64,000 nucleotides of DNA from Metaphire vulgaris (taxonomy: Eukaryota; Annelida; Clitellata; Crassiclitellata; Megascolecidae). Both the position numbers and the translations under genes were made by a program. Of this stretch, positions 44,801 through 52,135 are shown piece by piece. The first letter of the stretch is position 1, and every line of letters starts with the position of its first letter. The DNA lies in the NCBI GenBank assembly GCA_018105865.1, contig JACLAT010000043.1, positions 558,001 to 622,000 of the forward strand, given 5' to 3'. The notes below the pieces were generated by a model, which was given only the letters and a program-made list of their open reading frames with translations, was not told the DNA's origin and searched no databases.

Positions 44801-47566
44801 CGAGTAATGCCTAATTTTGGACCAAAGATCTCTAGTAAGCAATATGCACCTATATTAGGCCTCCCTGTCTATTCACCTTGATGCCAGGATCAACAAAGTA
44901 AAGATTGCAAAATACGCGGCATGTGCTTTATTTTATAACTGCATTTATATTGCGCTGTTTCGTGAATATTTATGACATATGCAAATTAGAACCACATCAT
45001 CTACACTGTGAAAGCAAATGTTTTAGCGAACATAGCGACATGATTTTCATTAAAATAGGACTGCATGTGGAAAAGCTATAATCGAAATACAAAGTTGTCC
45101 TGACCGTGTATGCAAACAGTTTGTTTACCTCCTCTATTTTGCAAAATATCCGCTATGTGTTCTTGATTTGACTTCCTGAGACAGTTTATCAGAGTTTGAA
45201 AAGATTTTTGGCTTAATCTTCGTACCATCTCGAGTAATGCTTCATTTTTCTCGTAGTTAGTTGTTTTTGAGCGTAATAAATCTCTTTGTCTGTTGTTGAT
45301 TACTTGCTCAGAGTACAGCATGGATATAAGCTCACAATTATAATTATCAATAATATCAATCAATTGACCCAGATTAGCATCCAAAATTTCATGTTGCCAT
45401 TCTGTCAATGGCCAATTGTCACCAAATTCTTCGTTATACTCTAAAATTGCAACAAATGAGATGTGAATCAACTTCACTATGACGTTGTTTGCAATCGAAG
45501 GATTAGCAGCCATTTTAAAAATTGTACCTCTAGTAAAAATTCTAACTTTGCGCGTACCCCTAGGCCAGTGCAGGTCCGTCTTTTGCCAGTACGAGGCCCC
45601 TGACACCTGACGGCCTGCGGGGCTCCGGATAGATTGGATGTAGGGCCGTTTTGAGGCATAGACAAGATAGGCACGTGCCTAGGGCCCCGCGATATATGAA
45701 GGACCAGACGAGGGTCCAACAAGGTTGTTTCTTCCTGATGCTCGAAATAGTTGACCAGCAGAAAAAAGGTCATCACGTTTTTGGTGCTTGATCTTTCAAT
45801 TAATTTATCCTCTAAAAGTTTATAAGAAAAATGGGCAAAACATAAAAATGCTGAATCGCGCCGGGTCCCTAAGATTTGCAGGGTCCCTGGCACAGTGCCC
45901 AATTTCTAACACATAAAAACGGGCCTGGGCCAGTGGTGTGCAGAGGGGTGGTGGCCCCGGGCAACTATCAGATGGGGCATCCAAATGAGAAACCAAGTAT
46001 GGGTATGTGCTATACAAATTGCAAATTTTAAGAAAAAAGACAAGCAATAGGTTCTTGTTTGACCTGACGACGTTTTCCTGTTCGTAAATGACCTGACACA
46101 TTTTCGATATGCCGTACATATTGCGGAAAGTGATGGCTACGATTTTGAAACTTGAACAGCTTGGCGTCATGCATCAACAAACCTGCACACCAGAGACGCC
46201 ACTCCACTAGGCACGCTTACTCAGTTTTTGGCATTTCTTGTTTTTTTCTAGTTTTGCATAGGGTCTATTTTGGTTGGCTTAGAGAAAAGTGGCGACGACC
46301 TTTCTTAGTCCACGAAGGTCAGCCAGCTGCCAACCCATGCTACATGCGTCTAAGAGCTATATTTATTTCGCGTTCACAATCTTTTTGTCCAAGGAAAAAA
46401 AGGGACATTTACTGTTCGCAATAGCACCCTGTATTTACTATATTTGTTTCTTTCATTATTTTCTTACATTTTTAAATTCTTGTTTTCCTTCGCGAACCCC
46501 TTGCATGACAGCAGCTCGCGTACCCTTAGGAATACGCGTATCACCGGTTGAGAACCACGGACTACTAGCTTACTACTATGTATATTCGTTCTTGGTAAAA
46601 TAAAAAGGGCATCTTACCTCCTCCGCTCTTAATCCAGTTTACCACATGAGATTGAGAAGATTCAGAGAGTGCTGTAATTAAATCCATGTGTCTTTTCTCT
46701 TGGAAGATATAATTCAGCATCATTTTGTTAATTTTTACTCTTGCTGGCTCACATCGTATTTGCTCCAACTGATTGCGTGTTATTGCGTTTATTTTGAGGA
46801 GCTTTTCAAGAAGTCCAAATTGAGATTCAATGAGCTCTACGAGTTTTTCCCTTTGGTTTTCTATTTTCTGAATATCTGTATATAAAAATCAATTCAAATT
46901 TGCCACCTGAGTCCATTCAGAAGTTTATCAATGCTAATTCTATTCTATCGATGTTAAACAATAATTATCTCTTCCATAACAACACCAAAGTGTATCCTTA
47001 AATTCTTAACTTTAAAACTAGAACGCTTACATTAGTATCTATTGCATAATGTCAAATAAATTTTGAGCATGACTCTAGATCTTGCTGATGAAACCTATCC
47101 TATAGCTGTTTTGAGTGTGCTCCAGAACTGATCTTAATTTCATTTAAGCATAGACATATATAAAGGCTTATTTCATAAAATCAGAACCCACAAAATTACT
47201 GTAAATATTAGTAGCAGAAGGACATTTTTAACGTCCAAAATGATCGACTTGTGTTATAACTTGTGCTATCTGTATGAATTCAAAGTTAATAAACCATTCA
47301 ATTTTAATCTGCAGTAAGATCACTTACTCAGCACAATACCAGTTGGTATCATGGATCTATCATACACTGACTAAATTAGGCCTATTCTTTACAAGCACCA
47401 TGCAATATTTACTGTGTTGGTGAAGATACCAATGACCTATTGAATTTCATATTCATTCTTTCAATTTTAGGCGATTGATTCCTCAAACAAGTATCATATG
47501 CCACCAATAGACCTAAACCAGAATAATACCTTCAGTCTCTTGCTCACTGGTTACGTTGCTCGTCAT
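18109..47566 (-). CDS. CARD-CARD-(TRADD-N-like)-(F-box-like)-beta-propeller gene, nine exons
   Basis: Minus-strand model: 47566-47530, 46875-46618, 45440-45129, 42886-42527, 41378-41335, 36744-36552, 36187-35882, 34323-34054, 18977-18109. All introns are GT-AG, exon phases match throughout (mostly 1-1, one phase 0), and the sum is 2,649 nt, giving 882 aa. Domain order: CARD1 (about residues 20-97), CARD2 (about 120-202), a possible TRADD-N-like domain (203-322), a short linker, an F-box-like segment (338-401), two unrecognised exons (402-593) and an NHL-like beta-propeller (594-882). CARDs assemble death-fold signalling complexes; an F-box would recruit SCF ubiquitin ligase; a propeller would bind a partner. 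The combined role is inference. The weakest links are the exon 4 donor (GTTAGT) and the 15-kb last intron; the alternative is two adjacent genes. No transmembrane segment is seen, so a cytosolic location is likely. Confidence 0.6.
19107..19154. other. Perfect 20-bp palindrome with 8-nt loop
   Basis: GCGTATTAAACGTATAATAT (19107-19126), loop TTCCAATG, then its exact reverse complement (19135-19154). Lies just inside the last intron of the CARD gene. The remainder of 19155-20057 shows no recognisable gene. Confidence 0.85.
20058..21169 (+). pseudogene. L2/CR1-like LINE fragment with (AAT)n tail
   Basis: Plus-strand RT remnants in several frames: MPQGSVLGPLLFVLYVADVG (motif B), a damaged motif C region (SSHAYADMYRYTQ, second Asp lost), NRLALNPDKTELLWLSTS, LLGVLIDSSLTLVGHF, then LSRLDYSNSLLLGLPGNQIS and RDRYHWLRVLARLDYKRC. 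Ends in (AAT)n at 21114-21169. At least three frame breaks. GC-richer than the other copies. Confidence 0.8.
21288..22160. mobile_element. hAT-like MITE with CAGAGATGTGCGG ends
   Basis: Inverted ends CAGAGATGTGCGG and CCGCACATCTCTG, with many GCGGATCC-rich palindromic words inside. Flanked by ATACGCAT (21280-21287) and ATATGCAT (22161-22168), an 8-bp duplication with one change. Contains a long (AAT)n(ATT)n palindrome at 21840-21937. No transposase. Confidence 0.75.
21840..21937. repeat. (AAT)n(ATT)n palindromic microsatellite
   Basis: About 16 ATA triplets followed directly by about 16 TTA triplets, a near-perfect self-complementary block of about 98 bp inside the hAT-like element. Confidence 0.9.
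22170..22880 (-). other. Unassigned hydrophilic minus-strand coding-like stretch
   Basis: Overlapping minus-strand open frames (22874-22602, 22626-22066) encode charged, disordered sequence rich in Arg, Ser, Asp and Glu. It could be an ORF1-type remnant of a retroelement. No motif is recognised, and no gene is seen in 22880-23820 either; 23040-23300 contains GGGCCC-rich inverted pieces suggestive of another decayed DNA element. Confidence 0.2.
24684..25082 (-). pseudogene. Transposase-like fragment (DTTASNTG family)
   Basis: Minus-strand frame of 132 codons containing GIIKLLSVPKLYSGTDECMT and GICFDTTASNTGVKVEFM. The F-D-T-T-A-S-N-T-G motif, preceded by a G-T-x-x-x-x-x-A-x-x-x-x-x-x-E-W-G segment, occurs in a family of uncharacterised, transposon-derived proteins that I associate with invertebrate genomes; the Asp is plausibly a catalytic DDE-type residue. 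It is truncated at both ends with no upstream exon visible. Family placement is from memory and unsearched. Confidence 0.5.
25477..28465. mobile_element. Large hAT-like element with CAGTTACAGTTA-rich subterminal regions
   Basis: Ends CAGTCCGGTTTCAGTTAA and TTAACTGAAACCACACTG are inverted repeats. Subterminal regions (25490-25630, 28310-28460) are packed with CAGTTACAGTTA words in mirror orientation. Flanked by AGTCGGGG (25469-25476) and AGTCGGGA (28466-28473), 8 bp with one change. The 3-kb interior has only short open frames (for example 26218-26556, with CEYCSAKEQIVYLKC), and I cannot identify a transposase. Confidence 0.65.
27375..28279 (+). mobile_element. Possible solo LTR inside the hAT-like element
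   Basis: Stretch with internal AATAAA signals (27740, 28195) and an LTR-like end CCAGTCGCCGGGTCGCTACA. A TG start is ambiguous and I found no clean target duplication, so this is weak. Confidence 0.25.
28912..29047 (-). repeat. 68-bp tandem duplication of a LINE 3' end
   Basis: Two direct copies, period 68 bp, of AAAACTTGTTATCGAAGATT followed by TTCTAATCTAATCTAATC and TATAGCGCCACTTTCAT. On the minus strand this is GGCGCTATAGAAG plus a (GATTA)n tail, the 3' end of the LINE at 29141-30480. Confidence 0.85.
29047..30480 (-). pseudogene. L2-like LINE: RT nearly complete, C-terminus partly decayed
   Basis: Minus-strand frame 30454-29504 encodes 316 residues of intact RT: NFLSKILERVVANQIHAHL, SAYRRYHSTETALLSV, LLDLSAAFDTVDHSILLHRL (motif A), NCGVPQGSVLGPLLFTLYTT (motif B), YHLYADDTQIF (motif C, intact) and LLNPAKTEFLLLG. 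After a break the C-terminal RAFSVAAPKLWNSLPQHVR (29141-29332) follows. The endonuclease is missing (5' truncation near 30480). It is a different subfamily from 4821-6278, with a (GATTA)n rather than (AAT)n tail. Confidence 0.88.
30930..33486. mobile_element. Fold-back-like element C (ACTTAATCACGCG subrepeats) enclosing a LINE
   Basis: Left arm 30932-31095 has about 11 tandem units of ACACTTAATCACGCG (14-16 bp, varying at ACA[CTG]TTAATCAC and CGCG/CGTG). Right arm 33363-33486 has about eight inverted units (GTGATTAAGTGTCGC). The 2.3-kb interior carries an EN-RT LINE on the minus strand. No transposase was seen. Confidence 0.7.
31380..33210 (-). pseudogene. L2/CR1-like LINE: endonuclease and C-terminal RT, middle deleted
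   Basis: Minus strand. 33210-32251 carries the AP-endonuclease: NQLVVVLYIPGSQ, LLGDLNLHLDTPDDP, the PTHSVGYTLD motif and ILLDHSLITAAL (G-D-x-N, T-L-D and D-H catalytic motifs). 32160-31489 carries RT after the catalytic motif: RRLQLNASKTELAWFGSHA, RDLGVLFDNELTMKQHV, LSRLDYCNSVLAGLPKSTL and LHWLPVQSRIQHKLC. RT motifs A to C are absent, so an internal deletion removed them. Tail near 31270 is a (TAATG)n. Confidence 0.8.
34054..34323 (-). CDS. CARD gene exon 8: uncharacterised
   Basis: 270 nt, phase 1-1; acceptor TTTGTTTGATTCAG, donor GTTG|GTAAGT, both strong. It encodes 90 residues with Trp/Cys/Lys-rich strands (KDRDFVRWIWCKSSG) and a helical end (LDIDQLKKRAVG). No family is recognised. It may be the first blade or an N-terminal cap of the propeller that follows. 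A hAT-like MITE begins 27 bases upstream of the acceptor. Confidence 0.55.
34351..35026. mobile_element. hAT-like MITE, ATTTAAATAC-rich
   Basis: Ends CAGAGTTGTAATAAATAC and AGTATTTAAATACTTTACAA are inverted; the interior is filled with AGTATTTAAATACT palindromes. Flanks CCCGTCAT and TCCGTCAT form an 8-bp duplication with one change. Lies in the intron just upstream of CARD gene exon 8. Confidence 0.65.
35882..36187 (-). CDS. CARD gene exon 7: uncharacterised helical region
   Basis: 306 nt, phase 1-1; acceptor TTCTATGTTGTAG, donor GGGA|GTATGT. It encodes 102 mostly helical, basic residues (for example NSISAFWKSNRQFIEENVSQ and TIANLFSDYLRLSERRWIS). I do not recognise a family. Without the donor the frame would run only about 18 codons further to a stop at 35826, so this exon could instead be a terminal one. 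Confidence 0.5.
36370..36421. repeat. (TA)n microsatellite
   Basis: About 25 TA units in the intron between CARD gene exons 7 and 6. Confidence 0.95.
36552..36744 (-). CDS. CARD gene exon 6: F-box-like segment
   Basis: 193 nt, phase 0-1; acceptor GCAATGTTTTCAG, donor GTCAG|GTAAAA. It encodes 64 residues with the F-box pattern: DDLPLEVTDVIIHKSF (L-P-x-E-V-x-x-x-I), then FRQLAEINKCWFKRMRER (L-x-x-[IV]-N-x-x-W) and an Arg-rich tail. F-boxes bind Skp1 and bring substrates to cullin-RING ligases. The insertion in the middle (IESQIDDEKDKEG) makes the match looser than usual, so the call is tentative; a generic helical linker is the alternative. Confidence 0.45.
37198..37375 (+). mobile_element. 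Helitron 5' fragment
   Basis: Plus-strand match to the 5' part of the Helitrons at 6867-7278 and 54457-54959 (ATATTAAGATCCTTATCTG, CTTCAAGCGTTCTGATTGG, GGTAACAATTGTTCGTA). The hairpin and CTAG end are missing. Confidence 0.7.
37380..39280 (-). pseudogene. RTE-like LINE reverse transcriptase (minus strand)
   Basis: Minus strand, decayed. SDWKDAIIIMLYKGKGSRTE and YRPITLLSVPG (38991-38797) open RT; GARQGCVLAQLFSVYLTTG and LVYADDTTTFYGQVAEF (motif C intact) follow at 38500-38330; then IESFLYLGSLQTSDGHCKED, LLYAAETWTLLAKERERW and, past a MITE insertion, a GRPRNRW-type end near 37480. Stops and frameshifts show it is dead. A (TTA)n run at 39031-39081 and a 37618-37798 MITE interrupt it. Confidence 0.75.
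37618..37798. mobile_element. hAT-like MITE with perfect 8-bp TSD
   Basis: Ends CAGTGGCGGCTCTAGGATTT and GGTGGAGCCGCCACTG are inverted, flanked by perfect CAAATAGC copies (37610-37617, 37799-37806). Inserted into the RTE-like LINE. Confidence 0.8.
39573..40486. mobile_element. GGGGTGCAG-type MITE, copy 1, with LINE fragment inside
   Basis: Left end AGGCACGTCGGAACGAATTT, right end GGGGTGCAGCTGCACCCTC through TTCCTACGGGCC. The same ends occur at 43704-43949 in inverse orientation. A LINE 3' fragment (about 39770-40330, plus) lies inside, flanked by TTTATTTCA-like copies. Confidence 0.6.
39770..40335 (+). pseudogene. L2-like LINE C-terminal fragment
   Basis: Plus-strand frame ends at 40149: ILKSLHWLKITERIQYKIIT, SKPVYLRSLLTPQPP and RAFSYAAPELWNSIPASLR, the standard end of L2/CR1-type RTs, followed by the 3' signature AGGCGCTATAGAAATCCACG and a (TTAC)n tail. 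Nested in the MITE 39573-40486. Confidence 0.75.
40486..40850 (-). pseudogene. RTE-like LINE linker fragment
   Basis: Minus strand: SRMADEAEDDLFYSRTRSLF, then EEVLERWKEHFSNAFYYPAG and TISNELDTEALTA, the linker before RT. A shorter second copy of the last part is at 39130-39270, so two fragments of the same family lie near each other. Confidence 0.6.
41335..41378 (-). CDS. CARD gene exon 5: short linker exon
   Basis: A 44-nt exon between a good acceptor (TAATTTTTCAG) and a very good donor (AACT|GTGAGTACC). Read in phase 1 it gives IPVQVEIFQMEKTT and ends in phase 0, exactly the phase needed by exon 6. No domain can be assigned to so short a piece. Its reality rests on the two splice sites and the phase match. 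Confidence 0.5.
41807..41886. repeat. (TTA)n microsatellite followed by (GAT)n
   Basis: About 27 TTA triplets, then GACGATGATGATGATGAAG. Produces a spurious poly-Tyr/poly-Asp open frame. Confidence 0.95.
42170..42300 (-). repeat. LINE 3' end with (ATTAC)n tail
   Basis: Minus strand: GGCGCTATATAAACACTCTA followed by TTACATTACACATTACATG. This is only the 3' end of an L2-like element, like that at 48236. Confidence 0.5.
42522..42886 (-). CDS. CARD gene exon 4: possible TRADD-N-like domain, with in-frame stop just past donor
   Basis: Acceptor TTGCTTTGTAG. The exon encodes about 120 residues starting LIRVHATLETDN, with an alpha-beta pattern and the central motif GQSIVLFICCRKENEFNDL followed by a helix (MIANSEMKKFLEKLF) and a final strand. 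This recalls the ferredoxin-like N-terminal domain of TRADD and related domains in animal NLR-like proteins (G-S-[IV]-V-x-x-[IL] followed by a helix); I hold that only moderately. If the GTTAGT after 42527 is used as donor, the exon is 360 nt and phase 1-1; if not, translation stops at TAG 42524-42522, giving a 323-aa protein. Confidence 0.6.
43340..44160 (-). pseudogene. RTE-like RT split by a MITE
   Basis: Minus strand: YADDYTLFLPPKADAVKYLA (motif C intact), FGLKASWKKMRLQNLW and TIELTESF reach 43950; the reading resumes at 43700 with a YLGSIQSS segment and, further on, FHTKSIRCIMKIRWNDFTIN. Same family as 37380-39280. The interruption is the MITE 43704-43949. Confidence 0.7.
43704..43949. 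mobile_element. GGGGTGCAG-type MITE, copy 2, with TSD
   Basis: Inverse-orientation copy of the ends of 39573-40486 (AGGCCCGTACGAAGTGGGG ... CGTTCCGAAGTGCCTGG). Flanked by TGAAGC on both sides (43698-43703 and just after the element near 43950), a 6-bp target duplication. Confidence 0.65.
44390..44800 (-). pseudogene. Tc1/mariner-like transposase C-terminal remnant
   Basis: Minus strand: FQQAGAQAHRDWYTVELLK, then a decayed SPD/DLxPxD region, LRRTLRKWLQNKYQQSQRA, and WRNRLRACVAASGGQL. Q-x-G-A-x-x-H and the R-x-R-x-C-V-x-x-x-G-G end are typical of DD(D/E) transposases of the mariner/Tc1 group. Frameshifts and the lost Asp after FQQ (Ala instead of Asp) make it non-functional. Confidence 0.6.
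45129..45440 (-). CDS. CARD gene exon 3: second CARD
   Basis: 312 nt, phase 1-1; acceptor GTTGCAATTTTAG, donor GGAG|GTAAAC. After about 20 linker residues it encodes a second CARD: LGQLIDIIDNYNCELISMLY for helices 1-2, EQVINNRQRDLLRSK, then the NEALLEMVRRLSQKSFQTLI region and a QEHIADILQ end. The last motif (x-E-H-I-A-x-x-L) is a standard CARD helix 6. CARD2 is only loosely similar to CARD1, so any duplication is old. A hAT-like insertion lies immediately upstream, in the intron. Confidence 0.8.
45505..46562. mobile_element. hAT-like non-autonomous element, copy 2
   Basis: Shares TTTTAAAAATTGTACC and GCGCGTACCCCTAGG on the left and CACCGGTTGAGAACCAC on the right with the 12612-13325 copy and typical hAT ends (CAGTGGTTCTCAACC type). 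Further nested pieces occur at 45565-45980. It occupies most of the intron between the two CARD exons. Confidence 0.55.
46618..46875 (-). CDS. CARD gene exon 2: first CARD
   Basis: 258 nt, phase 1-1; acceptor TTTATATACAG, donor GGAG|GTAAGA. The 86 residues fit a caspase-recruitment domain: helix 1 EKLVELIESQFGLLEKLLK, then the loop and helix 2-3 motif AITRNQLEQIRCEPARVKIN, helix 4 MMLNYIFQEKRH, helix 5 LITALSESSQ and helix 6 HVVNWIKS. The spacing, the I-x-x-E-P turn and the final (E/S)-x-x-x-H positions are the family's usual ones. The symmetric 1-1 exon is what a shuffled domain exon would look like. Confidence 0.78.
47530..47566 (-). CDS. CARD gene exon 1 (start codon)
   Basis: On the minus strand ATG at 47566-47564 opens MTSNVTSEQETE, followed by one base and the donor GAAG|GTATTA. 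The leftover phase-1 G joins the next exon to make an Asp codon and continues the frame smoothly into CARD1. This is the only in-phase ATG exon found just upstream of CARD1, so it is chosen as the start. A 5' non-coding exon further upstream is possible. Confidence 0.6.
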
Positions 47567-48235
47567 TTTCTGGGTGCTCGAATATTTAGTCACAGCAGAG
47601 GATTGGACCTTTGCTAAATACTAATTGACACTGAAATTCAGAAATATAATATCGTACTGTAAAATCAGCAATACGGATACAAATCTCATTCTATATATGA
47701 AGCATAACTACAGTATATCTAATGCAGAAACGTTATCAAATACTTCCTATGCACTGAACTAATTTTCACCTTGATCTTGAATGCATGAATTGTCTAACCC
47801 GGATAAAATGAACTTGCATAAATGGACGAATTGAACAATAGCGAACTTGCTTAAAAACGAAGTGAGATGCTCAATACTGTATAATAACAACAGAAAAATA
47901 AACTCCACTGATACAAATGCGAGACTAAAGAACAAAAACGACCACCCAGCATCTTTTATAAATTTCGAAACGAGAGTTGCAATTTTTCATTGAAACATGA
48001 ACTGATAGTCTTTAAAATGGTGCCGAATCAAGAGAATCCAAAACGGAATCAGGTCTTCAGAGTGGCAGCTGTTTTCTCAAGCAAAGAAACGAGTATTATT
48101 CTGCGCCGAAGTACAATAGCATTAGGTAAGTCACGTGACACAGTAACAAAGTCCGCACGTAAAAGTTATTACGCATGGCCTTAATATTGTAACAGTTGCT
48201 TCTGAGCGAGTGAACCACGAGGTGATGCTATAATC

Positions 48236-48880
48236 TGTTAGTAATGTAATGTAATGTAATGTGACATTTGCATAACGACTCCTCTCTTTCTACTCCGAGG
48301 CGCTCCTAGCATTGGAGTCGCAGGGTAAAGTAGTGAGACTTTAGCTTTCGCATTGAGCAGAGCGAGGGAGTAAGAAGTGATTCCCGAATGAATGGGTTCA
48401 AGGCATTCCAGAGGGAGGGTCCAGTCACTGCAAAAGCCCGACGCTGGGTAAGAGCAGTGCGTGATTTGGGGACATAAACATTCATCTGATCAGTGGAGCG
48501 GAGCAGGCGATGAGCAGTGGAAGAGGGTGATTTGAAAAGCTCAGTAATGTAAGATGGCGCCTGACCTCGAAGTGCTGCAGAAACAATACTTACTTGTTTG
48601 AATTTAATGCGTTAAGAAATTGGAAGCCAGCGGAGGGTGTTAAGCATAAAGTCTGAGATGCTAGAGTAGCGAGGAGTTTTAGCCACAAGACGAGCCGCAG
48701 CATTTAAGACAGATTGCAGAGTGGAGAGCAGGCTTTTGGGCAGGCCAAAATAATTAGAATTGCAATAGTCTAGCCTACTAGCCACAAAAGCATGAACCAG
48801 AGATTTGGCTACAGATAAAGAAAGCGAAGAACGAGTAGCCCCAATTTGCCTCTAAGTTGGTAAAAGCAGGATCGAGAGAG
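48236..48880 (-). pseudogene. L2-like LINE C-terminal fragment with (ATTAC)n tail
   Basis: Minus strand in several frames: SRLDYCNSNYFGLPKSLLST, LQSVLNAAARLVAKTPRYSS, LFKSPSSTAHRLLRSTDQMN and AVTGPSLWNALNPFIRES, then the (TTACA)n tail at 48239-48262. Upstream of the CARD gene start. Confidence 0.75.
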
Positions 48881-49840
48881 TCTAGCAAAATGCTCCTTGA
48901 ATAATCCTTAATGATGTTTAGTCTAAGGCAAAAGTTCTTAAAATATGGCCTTCATTATGAAATGCAAAAAATACGTCAGAGAAACAGACTCTAGCAACGA
49001 TCAAGACCTCGTGAATTTCAATTGATAACTAGTAAATTATTCCAATTCAAACTATCAATGGAATTCTTGTAATAACATTTACAAGTTTACCGCACAGTTG
49101 ATATAGGCACCGTGAGAATGATAAATTGAAAGTAGTAGAAATCAAAATGAAAATATCAACTTCTTTAAATGATATAGCAAAATCATAATTTCTATTGCTT
49201 TTGATGCTTTTTCTGAGCCATAAAGGTGACCGACAGTGACAAAAAAGCCAATTGAAGTGCCTCAAGGGAGGCACCGGAGCCAGGGCGGAAACGAGATCGT
49301 CAGACAAAGAGAACCAGGACCCTATGTTGAGGAGCTGTCATTCTCAGTATGCGGCCTGCCCAGCAACTGCGGACACGAGGTGTTTGACCATCAGGTCAAA
49401 GTTAAGCATCACTACCATCAGGTAGTGGTGCTTAACGCAGAGTCGGTGGCGACGAAAGGCGATCGCGAAACCGAGCGGGCGAAGGAATCCGCCCGACTTC
49501 CGGCAGTGCGACGAGACCGCGAGCCGGGATCGCCTCACAATCAAGTCTTGTTGCAACAAGAACATTAGTTTTAGTAAGAGGGGCAGGGCACATTTAAGCA
49601 CAAGATCTCGAATTCGACAAATATCTCTTATTTGCAAATGAGTAGCTTTACGTATCTGATGAATAATAGTATCGTCGTCGAATGACAGTTTTATCAAATA
49701 TTAAACCTACTGTAAGTCGAGGACAGATTGACTTTGGGCGACTGAAATGTTATCACATTTAATACCATCAAATTTTATGGCATGATTGCATGGGTTCGAA
49801 GAAAACGCTCAGCCTTTAAAGGTTTTGGTCAAGATCATAA

Positions 49841-50173
49841 GGGGTCGTCCATAAATTACTTCACGCGATTTTGGCACTTTCTTGACCCCTGCCCTACGTC
49901 ACGCGACGTCACAAAACGTCGGACCCCCTAAAATATGGCGTCACAACGGGCCGACCCCCCATATTCATCTTCCGAAAAGTCTTGAAAAGCAAAGAAAGGC
50001 CATCCCTGTATTTTTTCCTCTCGAAAAACCCTGGCAAGCAAAAAAGGACAATGGTCATCATCTAAATTTTTTTGCCTGACGTAACATTTACGGACAACCC
50101 CGTCGTCACACTTCGTCACAATTGGCCGGACCCTCCCTTTCCTAACCGCGTGACGTAATTTATGGACGACCCC
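49841..50173. mobile_element. PIF/Harbinger-like MITE, TSD TAA
   Basis: Inverted ends GGGGTCGTCCATAAATTACT and GTAATTTATGGACGACCCC, flanked by TAA (49838-49840, 50174-50176). No transposase. Confidence 0.7.
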
Positions 50174-50493
50174 TAACTGAACAACCAAGACTGATCTATA
50201 TACACTATACAGACACATAGATACATATTCTAGTGACAATAGTGAGAAACAAATTAATAAATGTGTCTCGTCAAGTTAGAAGTGTCAGTAGAGAAATGTA
50301 AAAGAAGAGATCCAAAGATGTGATATCAGTATGTCCCATGTAAGATGTTAATCGCCCACTTTGTCACAAACGACGCAACTTTTTGAATAGACGCAAAATA
50401 AATTGCAAAATTCTTCGTAAGCCCCTATAATCTGCAGTATTTTCACGATGCTATACAAAGTGTTAGTAATTTCGTTTTTACGCTTACCTTTCG

Positions 50494-50556
50494 TTATCGA
50501 GATCTTTCCAGGATGATGTTTGGGTATTCTTACATGAATCACATGATCGCCTATAT
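50494..50556 (-). CDS. Isolated exon-like piece upstream of the CARD gene
   Basis: A 63-nt minus-strand piece, phase 1-1, between acceptor TTTTTCGCATATAG and donor AAAG|GTAAGC. It reads DHVIHVRIPKHHPGKISITK. The phase and splice-site style match the CARD gene's exons, so it could be an alternative upstream exon or part of a neighbouring paralogue. No domain can be assigned from 21 residues. Confidence 0.3.
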
Positions 50557-50559
50557 GCG

Positions 50560-52127
50560 AAAAAGCATATAAGTTGGACACTGGAAAGTGCTGGATTTAC
50601 TTAAATTATTAATAATCTGTTTGTGAGGTTGAATATCGCTAAAGAATAGTTTTGCGCAAGATAAATAATTGAAAGTCCTTCGTCATAGTAATATTTCCTT
50701 AGCAAATGCCTTTTATTTTCACTTTCGGATTTAGCCTACAAACTGCCGATGTAATCAGATTCAATGCAAAATATTTGTCCGTCTGTGTAATTTTAGACTG
50801 CTCCGCCTAGATTGTCACACAATAATTGAAACTAGACCTTCATTTTGCAAATAAAAACTATAACTACATTGTGTTATATTCATGAACAAAAATATTTTAA
50901 GTTGTCAACAGCAAGCATGGATTACGGCTAAGATCGTGAAAAGGGTCATAGTCTAATTGCTCAATCAAATATAACTAGGATTCTTTCCAGTTTTACTTCC
51001 GACGATATATTATTCTATTATTTCCATTAGACGATTCTTTAATCTATAAATTGAAGCTGATTACCATCGTGTTCGATCTACCTACTGTAGTAGTACCAAC
51101 CGTCATTAACATCCAGGTGTGAGAGCCAACGATCGCTTACCTGTAGGCCCTAAGTCTTATGACCTACATAAAATTCCCAGTCCGAGCTATTTAAAAGTTC
51201 CGGGAGTTATAAGCACATGCATATATCACTGGTGTACATATGAAAAATAATTTTTTGTTGACCTAAGTATTTTTGCTGATTTTACCCAAAAGGAAAGTGC
51301 TGATTCCAGATATGAAGACAAAACATATTACGGGTCAAATTTTTTCACAAATAAGAAATGCTTCAATAAAGGTATTAAAGAAAAGATTTTCCCGTCCCGA
51401 AACTATACTATAACAGCATTGAAACTTTCTGATAACAGCATATGCATCAGTCCTACGATTAGTTAACGATCTAAAAAAATATTACGGTTATGGTCGAAAA
51501 AACTATCAATTATTGTAGCACTACTATGCATGTCGATCTTGTAATTTTTAATGCCCCATTTGCTCAATAGAAAGGTTGCCATATTTGATATGAACATTGA
51601 ATTAGTAAAAAAAGGCTATACGAGTTCTCGTCGAAACATGACTAACTTTATGCTCATTGTCAGATAAATATATGGATAAATTTACAGCTGTTTCAATACA
51701 GCTTTCTGCAATAATTTAGTATTTGGCATACGAGATCTGCTCGACTCCAAACCGGTCTGCGTGAAAGTGATTGTGTTAGAAACACGCACTTTAATTGGCC
51801 TCTGATCCACTGCTTTCTCTCTATCCTCACTGAACTGATATTGCCCAGTTTCTATGTCATCTGTTTCGACATTCGTTAAGTTTGGCTATAGACCTACTCA
51901 CATAGGCCTATATTATAATTACTAAAACAGTAAGAAGCTTATAATATGACAGAGTAATAATAAATTACAAATGACAGATTGAAAAGAGTCAAAAGAAAAT
52001 GCACATAATTAAGAACACATGATTTATTAAAGTGATTATGCAATTCATTACGATCGCTCGTAAAGTAATAATTCATCATCTATTGTAGATTGCTGATGAA
52101 CATGCTGTCATTTTCCTAATAGCATAA
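50560..52127. other. AT-rich stretch without recognisable genes
   Basis: About 1.5 kb of AT-rich sequence between the isolated exon and a hAT element. No open frame longer than about 60 codons and no repeat signature that I can name. Confidence 0.5.
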
Positions 52128-52135
52128 TATGCCTC

